A stretch of 64,000 nucleotides of DNA. Origin: Fallopia convolvulus (Eukaryota > Streptophyta > Magnoliopsida > Caryophyllales > Polygonaceae). The stretch is taken from positions 31,869,683 through 31,933,682 of the forward strand of contig OZ024737.1 of assembly GCA_964016875.1 (NCBI GenBank), given 5' to 3'. Below, piece by piece: positions 45,493 to 55,127 of the stretch (positions are counted from its first letter, which is position 1; the number at the start of each line of letters is the position of its first letter). Under the pieces are notes generated by a model that made no database searches, was not told the origin of the DNA, and saw nothing but the letters and a program-made list of their open reading frames with translations. The position numbers were made by a program, and so were the translations under genes.

Positions 45493-45755
45493 ACTTCTTG
45501 CTAATGATGACCTGTCCAATTTCGGTCCTTATTAAAAAATGTGTAAACATGGCTTGTTCTCATGGAGTTTGTTAAAAAATTATATGGATGAAGTTCTAAA
45601 ACCCTATAGAAAATTGATAAACTTGGAAAATAATTAAAAGTAAAAAAATAATAAGTTGATATTGGAGAGGAAAAAAAATCCAATCTTAACCGTTATTTTT
45701 ATTTAACAGTTAAAACTCTACCTATACGGTTTTCTACTAACTCCAATAAAACTAA

Positions 45756-46071
45756 GGGTCTGTTCGACAAATGGGTACTTATATGTGCTGATGCTTATGG
45801 TGTTGACAGTGCTAATACTTATTTATCGGTGTTGATGCTGAAATTAAGTGATGAAATTGGGTGTTTATTTTTCTTATAAGTTAAGGGATGTCAGTAGGGA
45901 TTTGATTATATGTGTTTATTTTCTTGAAAAAGTAAGTTAAAAAGTTATAAAAATAACGATAAACTACTTCGATAAGTCCGATAAGGTTGAGGGTGTTGAT
46001 TATCTTTTGAGCTCGAGATAAGTCCGATAAATTCGATAAACTTTCACAAGTCTGCTTTTACCGAACACATG
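45756..46071. mobile_element. Probable MITE with TAA target duplication
   Basis: The ends GGGTCTGTTCGACAAAT and the complement of CATGTGTTCGGTAAA are roughly inverted, with TAA on each side (45753-45755, 46072-46074). The interior has CTTATCG/CGATAAG-type inverted motifs. The terminal match is weak. Confidence 0.45.
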
Positions 46072-46135
46072 TAACGAAACTTATTTTTTTAAAAGTGGGA
46101 TAAGTTCCATAAAGCTCTTAATAAGGAGCAAGCAT

Positions 46136-47423
46136 CTACTACAACCTAACTAATTACTGGAATGGTGTTAATGAGGCTACTTTGGTTGCATAATTTTTTA
46201 ATGCTAACAAAGAATGGTGTCATGAAAAATTGAGTACTATACTTTCACTTAAAATTATTGCCAAGATCATTGCAACCCCAATCCTGGAAAATTACATAAG
46301 AGATCGCCTTTACTAGGCTCCAAGAAAAAATGGATGGTTCTCAACGGAATCTACGATTGAGCTAATTACTGGAATTCAGTAACAAAACCCATTTCCTAAC
46401 GATTGGATTTGGAAGTTAGACACATATCCAAAAGTTAAAAATTTTTTATGGAAGATTTCCTAGAATGGTCTCCCCCAAAGGAAAGATTACTACAAAAATG
46501 AGTTGTCATCCCTCCGGGATGTGTAATGTGCCATTGTACAAATGAGAACACCAAACATCTACTTGTTGAATTTAGTACAAAAAATTAATGATAAAATTGG
46601 GACAACTTTATACAACTATGATACATTAGGTAAAAGTACAACTACAATGCTTAATGAAATTTACCAAACCTTAGGCAAAACGGAATTTACAGAATTAGCA
46701 ACTATTTAGTTGTGTGTTTGACATCAGCGGAACAAATTGGTATTTCAGCAAACACCTAATGACTTCATTCAAAATCTAGAGCAATATACTAAAAACCAGA
46801 TCAATCAATGGGAACGAACCAAATCTTGGACTGAGGAGGAAGATACTCCGGTAACAACAAAAGGAACTCCCCATAGAAAAATGAATAGAAACAAGATATG
46901 GCAAAAACCGATCGTAAGCTACTCTAAACTTAACTTTGATGGATCAAAATATAACTCAACTTCCGCTGTAACAGGATATATAATTAGGGATCATAATGCA
47001 CAAACTATTAGTATAGGAACAAAGAAGTACGAACCCCTTTCTGTCCTACAAGTGGAAACGTTAGCCATTTGGGATGGTATTAGAGAAGTAAGGAGAAGGG
47101 GAATAACTAATTTTGAAATAGAAGGGGACAACTTAACCGTAGTTGATGCAATCAAAGGAACAAAAAAATGTTCATGAGAAATAGAGATGTTGATCTCGGA
47201 TAACATGGTATCACTCAAACAATTCAACAACATTTCTATTTGTCATGTTGTTAGGGATTGCAATGTTATGGCCGATAAAATCACTAAGCTGGGCCACAAC
47301 ATCCCTAACAACCTTTTAATGGATAATGCAGAACTTTGAGTTCTCGTCCGTAAGAATGTTCTAAGAATGCTCCCTTTAGGCCTTACCTATATCAAAAAAA
47401 ACAAAAAAAACTACTACAACCTA
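46136..47423 (+). mobile_element. 5'-truncated L1-type LINE with 13-bp target duplication
   Basis: CTACTACAACCTA occurs at 46136-46148 and 47411-47423. Between them is a degenerate LINE 3' region: a zinc-binding RT tail (WIWKLDTYPKVKNFLWKIS, about 46410) and an RNase H-like RVT_3 domain (46900-47330). The latter includes LNFDGSKYN, VLQVETLAIWDGIREV, FEIEGDNLTVVDAIKG and HVVRDCNVMADKITKLGH. An A-rich tail lies at about 47393-47410. Stops interrupt the frame, for example the TGA after KCS (47175-47177). Dead on arrival, typical of plant L1 insertions. Confidence 0.88.
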
Positions 47424-50225
47424 GCTCACCCCATTTATCACAAATGGAAACAGTGTGCAAACAAGTCATAGATGAGTGGGTGTTTGAATGATAATACTAC
47501 TACAGGTAAATTAGATGACGGTAAAAGTTCACCTACCCTAGTTGAGATCCTTCATCCCACAAATTCTGCAACTAATACGAAGAACAGAAGACGGGAGAGG
47601 ATAAATAGTTACTCCGGATTAATACTCCGTAGTAAGTACTCCGTAAAATTAAGCTAGCATCGGATGCCTGAGAGGCTCTGAGATATCTGCTTTTTAGGAA
47701 GTTATGGTAGTGGGAATGAATATAGCCTCCAAAAGTAAGGTATCAGGTATGGGTGTCCCAACTCCCTAATTATCAAAGTCAATTATGTACGTACGGACTC
47801 ATAAATTACTGTATCTTTCATAAATTTATACAGACCTGCTGCTACCATCCTCTACCAGTGAGATGGCACATCAAATATGATATGGCAAAACTACTTAAAT
47901 TAATTACCCGCTCAAATTTTCTTCATATACCTCATGTTTAACTTTTAACATGTATTATGAATATGATATATAACTGAGCCCAACAACAGCCCTCAAGTGT
48001 CCAAGGCACACCATTTCAATTACACTGAAAAGGTAAAGGCAAAAGTTTATCGATTGATCGATCGATCATTAAGGTCACTTTCACCCTTTCAATTTTGTGC
48101 TCATCAAATGGGTCAATAAAGCCATCAACTTTGCTACCTCAGCTGACAAGGATGTAAATTACACCCTTCATATCTAATTATGTACTGCCAAAAAGAGCAA
48201 AATTATAAGCAAGATGAAAGTTTTTGGGAGAAAACAAGTGCACTTTTTCAATGTCTTTATTTACTAGATGGGAGAAGAGATTGAAAACAAAAAACAAGGG
48301 AGTGACAAGAGTCACAAGACTCAAGGGGGGGAAAAAAGTTACTTGTGAGGAAGAGAAAAATAATTATTAGAATTTCGGCAAAAGGTGATACGCTCACCCG
48401 AGGCACCCCCACCAGTCCTGCCCTGAGCCGTTGGAGGAGGTAAATCACGAGGTACAACGATGGCATAGAGAGTGGGGCTCGAAATAGGTGGAATTGCACA
48501 CACCTAGTTTCGAACTCGGGCCTCTTGGCAAACCCTCTCACACTAAAGTTGCTAAATGTCCATACACATTTTTTTTGGGAAGAGGTTAAAATTCAAAATG
48601 CGAGATTTGTATGATAAAACCGAGAGTCCATCAAGAATCACAGTTGAAAAATACTCACTAGCTAGAAAGGTAAAAAACAAAACAAAACTCAAAAACAAAG
48701 TCAATATAAATCCAATGACTATTCTTCTTTGGTTAATATTAGTAGAACTGTAGAAGAGGATTTCTAAATTACTACTCCACTACAATTAGCATAGTCTCTC
48801 TCTCTCTCTCTCTCTGGATATTTCCAAGCTCATAACGTGTAATAACTGCAGCAAAGTAAAGCAGTAAGAGGTCTGAACAGTCCAAAAACACGTACTGCTA
48901 TCCATCACCCGCTCACTGAATCCTAACCTAATTATTGTACATTCCTTCCTCTCAGCAGGAAGCAGTAACAACAACAGCACAACAAGCTAAATAATGCTCC
49001 ACATTTATTACGAGTATCAGTACATGTAACACATTTTAAAGGAGATACATCATACTTACATTAGTCGCAAATCTTTTGCTGCTTTTTATAAACACAACCT
49101 ACTGTTTGCAAGATTCGAGCTTAAATAGGTCCTAATTAAGCTAATGCTTCGATTCTGGTCAGTAGTCTTGTCTTGTGAGTTCGGTTGCCAAAGCTACATT
49201 GTACATGTATATTATGAATCGTTCCTCTCCTCTCCAATTCCAAATGCATACAATAATAAGATGTTAACGAGTTGTACTCATCTTGTGCAATATGCAAAGG
49301 AAGAAGCCTTTGTATGTATTATGACTACTTTGGGTCTGATTTCACCTTGAAATACTAGATGGCCTAACTTTGTTGTGAAGTTTGGAGGATCACTACATGC
49401 CATCCGCTAACTTGGCCCATTGGTGAAATCGGCCCAAAAAGCCCACCTGAATTTCAAACTGAAAGAAGGGCGGGCAAACTGTTCCATATTTCAAGCTTCA
49501 CATTGAAACAAAAATCATATGCTTATATCATCCGTAGCTGTACAGGAAATTGATTAACATTTTCAATTTACATCTTAAATTTTGCATGGACAATATACGA
49601 TTTGGGGATGCATTGTTTAACTAACCTCTTATGAGTTGAATGAACTGGTTCAGGTTGCTTCCACACCCCTCAACCCAGTTGGATCGATTTCAGAATCAAA
49701 CACATGTTTACATCCCAATTGAAAGAGTACAATATACTATAATGTAATATGCAGTTAACACTTTTCTTAAAAATAATCAAGTTCCAAATAAAATTAACAT
49801 GTGTACTCTACTTCTCTTGCATATACATATATGAATAATGTGTTTTGTTGATCATGAACGCCAATTGAAGTCAACAACAGTACATCTAATTATCTACAAA
49901 TATATGCAAGGTGAAAGAAGGCCTCCCACATATAAATCTTCTCTGCATTGATGAACATGAACTAGTCTAATACATCAGTTTAATCAATATAAAAAAACTG
50001 TTTTACTCCATTCCATTCCATTGGCCTACCAAAATGGATTTACAACAGATTAGGCTAAAATCTCTATCAACATATCCACATTAAACCAAAGAAAAACTCA
50101 ATTTGAAAAAGAAGGGGTGCAAAATTAACCTGGGAATACAACTACTCCTCTTTCGCTCTTGATCATGACCACTTAATTATCTGCAATTTCTCCTCTTGCT
50201 CTCATCAAATCACAAAGTCACAAAA
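47424..50225. other. Intergenic DNA and 3' flank of the ARO gene
   Basis: AT-rich DNA with no supported gene. A (TC)n microsatellite lies at about 48794-48815 and a SINE-like element at 48388-48560. Sequence from about 49900 to 50225 is probably the 3' UTR of the minus-strand ARO gene. Short frames at 48556-48753 and 49144-49350 match nothing. Confidence 0.5.
48388..48560 (-). mobile_element. Probable tRNA-derived SINE
   Basis: On the minus strand TTTAGTGTGAGAGGG (A-box-like, about 48547-48533) and GAGTTCGAAACT (B-box-like, 48517-48506) are followed by a body containing TTTCGAGCCCCACTC and GCCTCGGGTGAGCG. This arrangement resembles plant SINEs with a truncated tRNA head. The A box is imperfect and I found no target duplication, so the call is tentative. 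Confidence 0.5.
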
Positions 50226-52127
50226 TCAATGGAAGCCTCTAGAACCTCTAGACTGATACAGCTCAAGCCTGCTCTTAGCATCAGGCAACACAGCTTCCAC
50301 TTCAGGATCAGACATCATCACACTCTGCTTCGTCGCCCATTCAAGAACAATCAGCACTTCATCCTGCGCCAGCGCCTGGCTCTCGGGGACATGGAGCGCG
50401 ATATAACACAGCAGAATCAGAGACGGAATTTGCACCATCTGCTCTCCGAAGTAAACCAATTGAATCAAATGCTTCAGACCTCCGGATTCAATGATCACCT
50501 TGCAATGAGTCATGTGGAGGTAGTTATCAGTGCAGGCGAACTTGAGCAGAGTCACCACCGCTTCTAGCATCACCTCTGATTCCTTCTCGTCCAGAAGCTT
50601 CACCATGGGCCCCACGATCCGATTTTCGGACGCTCTGAACGTCCTCGCCAGGTGGCCCAAGGACCTGATGCAGGGAGGGAGGAGCTCTGAATTGGCTTCT
50701 GTCACGATCTTGAGGAGTTGATCCACGACGGCTCTTGCTGCAGGGGCAGTAGGCTTGAAGGCGGTGCGCCGGAGGTCGGAGTTGAGCTCGGCCACTGCGG
50801 TGATCTCCATGATTGCCATGGCGGAGAAGAATCGGATGTCTTCTGGACCTTTCTCGAGGAGTACGGCGAAACAGAGCAGGGCTCGGGACTCGCAGATTGA
50901 CCGGCAAATCGAGACGTTTCCTTTCGAGAGGTGCCAGAGAGCTCGAGCGGCCATGGCTTTCATCTGAGCCTTGGTGGACGTATCTTCGAATTCCCTCCCC
51001 CTTATGCTTCCTCCGGCCAACACATGGTGTGGATTTTGGGAAGGATTCTGGTTCTGAGCCTGATCGTGCTGTTGCGATTTCCTTTCCATGGTGTCGTTGA
51101 TCACGCTGTGCATTCCGCCAGAAAAAGGCTGGGCATCGGGGGCGTGAGGAAGTTGGGACTGCTGCTCGTAGCCTTCCGCTTTGTTCTCCTCGTTGCTGGC
51201 CATGACGACGGAGTGTATGGAGAGCTTCTTTTGGCGGTTGGTGATGGCGTATTTACTGTGCTCCGCAATCGTCTCGAACGCGAGGTGGCTGACGAGGAGC
51301 CTGATGGCGTTGTTCTGAGCGAAATGGTCTTGACATTTGGGGAAATTGGCCGCCAGCTCAGACACGGCCCAGGCGACCACCATTTGAACCCTCATGGGGC
51401 CTTCCTTCAACACCTTGGCGAAAACCGAACAGACGCCGCCGTTGACGATCTGCTCCACGCTCTCCTGATCTCTCCCAAGCAAGCCGATCGCACGCGCCGC
51501 GTTCTCCTGGCCTTCCATCTTGCCTTCCTTGGCAAGCCTGAGGAGAGGGGCCACGCCTCCCTCTTCGATGATGAGTTTCCCGTAGCGGTCGTTGTCGCGG
51601 GCGAGGGAGACGAGGGAGGCGGCGGCGTCGGAGCGCTCTTCGAGGCTGCCGGAGGAGAGGTTGGCGATCTGCTCCCAGATTAGGCAGAGGATCGGCTCGT
51701 TGGAGGCGATGGGCGGGAGGCCGAGGTATCCGATGTCGCTGTCGTCGTCTTCGTTGCGGCCGGAGACGCGGAGGAGCCAGGTGACGTCGCCGATGGAGTT
51801 TTCGAGCTGGGAGGTCATCTTGCGGAAGGCGCCGCTGGGGATGATGGTGAAGATGCGGCGGAGGACGCTGCGTGTGCGGCACTTGTCCACGAGCGCTAGG
51901 GATTTGTCCAGCGCCTGCTCGGTGTCGTCCATTATGCGGCGGGTGGGGCGCTCGTAGAGGTCGGTGTTCGTGCGGGCGGCTTGACGGAGGAGCTCGGCGA
52001 GCTTGGCGGTCTTGGATTTCAGCTCCAGGCACTCGGCGCGGAACTGTACCGCCTCATCCGCCGCCTTCGTCACCAGGTCCGCCAGCTGCACCGGCCGCGT
52101 CAGGATCTGCTTCACGATGTCCCCCAT
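50226..52127 (-). CDS. ARO: ARMADILLO REPEAT ONLY (ARO)-type protein
   Basis: A single uninterrupted 633-aa frame, MGDIVKQILTRPVQLADLVT to the C-terminus. The N-terminal third has the ARO-specific ERPTRRIMDDTEQALDKSL and FTIIPSGAFRKMTSQLENSI-GDVTWLL blocks, then YLGLPPIASNEPILCLIWEQ. Armadillo repeats follow (SLVSLARDNDRYGKLIIEEG, ENAARAIGLLGRDQESVEQI). A polar Gln/Asn linker at about residues 325-375 separates them from a second ARM block (MAARALWHLSKGNVSICRSI onward). In Arabidopsis the four ARO proteins are intronless-type ARM proteins that act at polarised growth sites with Rho-of-plants GTPase signalling in pollen tubes and root hairs. Which paralogue this is cannot be told here. Intact. 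Confidence 0.93.
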   Translation of the reverse strand: MGDIVKQILTRPVQLADLVTKAADEAVQFRAECLELKSKTAKLAELLRQAARTNTDLYERPTRRIMDDTEQALDKSLALVDKCRTRSVLRRIFTIIPSGAFRKMTSQLENSIGDVTWLLRVSGRNEDDDSDIGYLGLPPIASNEPILCLIWEQIANLSSGSLEERSDAAASLVSLARDNDRYGKLIIEEGGVAPLLRLAKEGKMEGQENAARAIGLLGRDQESVEQIVNGGVCSVFAKVLKEGPMRVQMVVAWAVSELAANFPKCQDHFAQNNAIRLLVSHLAFETIAEHSKYAITNRQKKLSIHSVVMASNEENKAEGYEQQSQLPHAPDAQPFSGGMHSVINDTMERKSQQHDQAQNQNPSQNPHHVLAGGSIRGREFEDTSTKAQMKAMAARALWHLSKGNVSICRSICESRALLCFAVLLEKGPEDIRFFSAMAIMEITAVAELNSDLRRTAFKPTAPAARAVVDQLLKIVTEANSELLPPCIRSLGHLARTFRASENRIVGPMVKLLDEKESEVMLEAVVTLLKFACTDNYLHMTHCKVIIESGGLKHLIQLVYFGEQMVQIPSLILLCYIALHVPESQALAQDEVLIVLEWATKQSVMMSDPEVEAVLPDAKSRLELYQSRGSRGFH

Positions 52128-52129
52128 CT

Positions 52130-52149
52130 TCTTCTTCTTCTTCTTCTAG
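52130..52149 (-). repeat. GAA microsatellite just before the ARO start codon
   Basis: On the minus strand a run of about six AGA/GAA triplets ends right at the ATG (52127). It lies in the 5' UTR, so length variation would not change the protein. Confidence 0.85.
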
Positions 52150-52989
52150 GTGACGATTTCCTATTGAATTTTGAATTAGGTCAATTCTTTTATGAAAAAG
52201 GGAGGTGGAAAATTGAGATGCTATTGTATAGCGAAACGAGAATGGTGACGGAGACCGGGACGAGAATAGAAGAGTCTTTGATTAAAGAATGTGAGATCCA
52301 TGGATGAATCTCTTTAAAATTGACAGATTATCGAACGCACGTCACCAGATGATGTGTGGGGGACGAAGAACGATCCAATCAAAGGGAAAAAAAAGTTTGT
52401 TGTTTGTCGTCAATTCTGTTTTTGTTCGTGGGGATGGAGATTGAGATTGAGTGAAAATATACTTTTGTGAGAACGTGAGTTGGGACCGGAGACGGCGGTG
52501 AAGGCGGTGGCAGCCACCGGAGGGGGAGATGGGTTGGGTAGGGGGAGGAATAATCTGAAATTTTGGGGGAAATGAGAGGGGAAGGAGGACACACTCAATT
52601 TGGGGGAGGAGGTTTTTGCTAATTATGGTTTTTGCTTATAGCCTTATACGTACGATTCTCTCTCTCATCAATCTACGCATGGATTTGTAGCATTATTTTT
52701 TATGTTAATAAAATAGATTTGACTTTTATTATGAACAAAATGAAGGAAATTGATTTGGCCATTTGGGGTTGGCTTGAGTTTAGGGTTCAAAAAGAAGATT
52801 TCTACATTTGGGGAAGGTAAAACGTGTGTTGTTCAAATTCTAAACCATAAAATACACTAGATGTTATGGGTTAGGCCATTATACAAGTATATCAATTGAA
52901 GATTAAGAATATTTAACCACAAAATGCATCATGTAAAAAAGAAAAAAGAAAGAACCAGATCATGGAAAAAACTCCAACAATGAATAATA
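52150..52989. other. ARO promoter side and intergenic DNA
   Basis: Upstream of ARO, with G/A-rich plus-strand stretches (about 52450-52610) that read C/T-rich in the gene's orientation, as in many plant 5' leaders. No ORF is supported. AT-rich from about 52620. Confidence 0.45.
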
Positions 52990-53475
52990 AAATGTAATTT
53001 TGATGGATCGAGATTACAAGATGGACAAACAGGTGGAGGAACAATTCTAAGGAATCATAAGGGCGAGGTTATGGAATTAATGGCAAAAAAGCAAGGACAA
53101 ATATCAGCCCTTAAGGCAGAAGCACTTGCTCTCAGAGACGGCATCAGATTAGCAAAGCAAAGACAATATAAATGCATTGAAATTGAAGGGGACAACCTAC
53201 AAGTGATAAAAGCAGCACAAGGTGAGAAAAACTGTCCGTGGGAAATTGAGATAATTATGGCCGACATTCTAGTAACCCTCTTAGGGTTCCAATCGGTCCG
53301 AATTATACATGTGCCTAGAGGTTCCAATGTTGTGGCTGATAAAATTGCGAGATTGAGCCACAGTCTCCCTCTATGCAATATCCGGAATCATTCAGAACTT
53401 CAGGTTTGCATCCGTAAGGATGCGCTAAGACGCCCTCCCTGAAAGGAGAGCAGCCTAATTCTTACCTAATGAAAA
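52990..53475 (+). mobile_element. LINE 3' end with RNase H-like (RVT_3) domain
   Basis: From about 52996 one frame reads CNFDGSRLQDGQTGGGTILRN. It continues with ISALKAEALALRDGIRLAKQ, CIEIEGDNLQVIKAAQ and IHVPRGSNVVADKIARLSH to a stop at 53442. This is the RVT_3 domain that ends plant L1 ORF2, better preserved than the copy at 46.9 kb. An A-rich stretch at 53471-53478 may be the remnant of its tail. The upstream RT and a target duplication were not found, so it is severely 5'-truncated. Confidence 0.8.
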
Positions 53476-53649
53476 AAAATTGAGTTATCCAGTCAATGGG
53501 TTGTATGTGAAACTGTCATCCATCATTACTAGTGACCCCTATTTTTACTCCATTAATTTATTTTTAATTATCCTTTTAGAATTAAAATATTTTGCAAAAA
53601 AATATGTCCTTGTAAACCATTTGGATACAAATTTTCACTTTAATCTTGT

Positions 53650-53842
53650 AAACCTCCGGTTCCTCGATTCGGTTCCCGGTTTCGGTTTGGTTCTAGTTTT
53701 TACAAGTTTCAGATCCAATCCATTAAAAAAATAACAATCCTTGGAAATGCAAAATCGCGGGCCCGGCGGTTCGGAACCGGTGGAACAACCGGTTCTCCAG
53801 TTCCAGGGAACGTGGAACTGGAACCAGGACCGGCCGACCCCT
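53650..53842. mobile_element. hAT-like subterminal fragment, GGAACCGG-rich
   Basis: CCTCCGGTTCCTCGATTCGG...GGAACCGGTGGAACAACCGG and GGAACCAGGACCGGCC recall the ends of the large hAT at 18.6 and 36.5 kb. The right edge GGCCGACCCCTG at 53842 looks like a hAT terminus. No left terminus or 8-bp duplication was found. Confidence 0.5.
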
Positions 53843-54147
53843 GGTCTTGGTTACGGAACTATCGGTTTTTTTCTATTCGATTCCACTGACTAGTATTACT
53901 CCTATATCAATTTGGTCTATTTTAACTAAAATTTGTAATTATTGTCACATAGCTGAATTTCAATTTTCGTTGGGTCTATCAAACGAATTCTCTAATCATG
54001 GTATGTGTCATATGTGTCCCATCATGACCCCAAATCCTACTTGTGTATGATGATGTTGATGGTGTATCCATGGAGTTATTTAAAACTCTACCAGATACCA
54101 TATGTTATTTGAGATGGTACACGTACCATTAGTTGTTCAAAATATTA

Positions 54148-54499
54148 TGTTAGAATATCCAGTCCATCCTACATCTGAAAGTTGGGACATAAATGGACTA
54201 ATATATAAATCAGCGGGTTACTCCTCCTATTGCCAATTGGTTTTAGGATGGAACCCCTCTGGGCTTAATATGGTATCAGAGCAATTTGCCAAACGACCTC
54301 TCTTGATCCTGGGCTCGCCCCGATGTGTTGTCAGGTGTCAACTGGGCCAATTTTCCCAGTTGCACTTGCGGGGGCGTGTTAGAATATCCAGTCCATCCCA
54401 CATCTGAAAGTTGAGACATAAATGGACTAATATATAAATCAGCGGGTTACTCCTCCTATTGTCAATTGGTTTTAGGATGGAACCCCGCTGAGCTTAATA
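54148..54499 (+). mobile_element. TRIM (terminal-repeat retrotransposon in miniature)
   Basis: Two 123-bp LTRs, 54148-54270 and 54377-54499, start TGTTAGAATATCCAGTCC and differ at five positions. Between them are only 106 bp: a primer-binding site (TGGTATCAGAGC, 54271-54282) directly after the first LTR, and a short purine-rich GCGGGGGCG before the second. There is no coding capacity. The LTRs end TTAATA where a CA end is usual, and I see no 5-bp target duplication, so the outer limits may be a few bases off. It does not carry the 5S-like motif of Cassandra TRIMs. Confidence 0.9.
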
Positions 54500-54642
54500 A
54501 AAAGGTATCTAATTAAGCAGTTGTATCCCAAAATGACAAAGTGAAAACAAAGTTGAGTCTCGTGTTACCAATTTTTTTTTAATCTGAATTCATGTTACCA
54601 ATTTGTGAATATTAGATGGATTCAAATGAGGCAACGTCATTA

Positions 54643-54916
54643 TCTACCTTAGTATAAATATAAAGCAAAAACCAAGTCTTTGTAAAAATTTGAGCCACAT
54701 GACAAATTTGAAATATTTTTTAATTTTTTATTTCTCATTTTTTATCCACTTTTACCTTAACCACTTTTCCACTATCTCAAAAACTACCATCCACTCTTTT
54801 CTTCTAAACAAATTAAAATTTTATAATGTTTATTACTAAAGAAAATAAGATTGAATCGTGAAAATTTATTTTGAATAAATATTTAAATAATAAATTAGAA
54901 ACGGGAATAACACTAG
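54643..54916 (+). mobile_element. Mini-Helitron (274 bp)
   Basis: Starts TCTACCTTAGTATAAATATA after an A and ends CACTAG before T (54917). Its first 60 bp resemble the Helitron at 6620 (ACCAAGTCTTTGTAAAAATT versus CCCAAGTCTGTTGTAAAATT). Only one arm of the terminal hairpin (ACGGGAATAACACTAG) remains; the pairing arm is missing. Confidence 0.7.
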
Positions 54917-55127
54917 TTACTTATAATTTTAATAAGACATTCTACCAAAAAAATAATAATTAATCAGACACAGCCCAATAATGGGTTGCAAAGCATGGGC
55001 TAAAAGTCCAAAATCATATATGGACAATATACAAGGCCCAATATCAGTCCAGAATCAAAGTAGCAAAATAAAACTCACATGATTAAAGGCCGGGAAGTAG
55101 AAGGAAACACTTGAAACTTTGAAGCAA

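Noticed and set aside
50527..52153. Long ORFs antisense to the ARO gene, up to 250 codons
   Set aside because: Shadows of a GC-rich coding region; no family resemblance, whereas the minus-strand frame is a clear ARO protein.
55119..55127. Earlier start for FIO1
   Set aside because: The extension would begin at TTG; the ATG at 55128 is the first AUG in frame.
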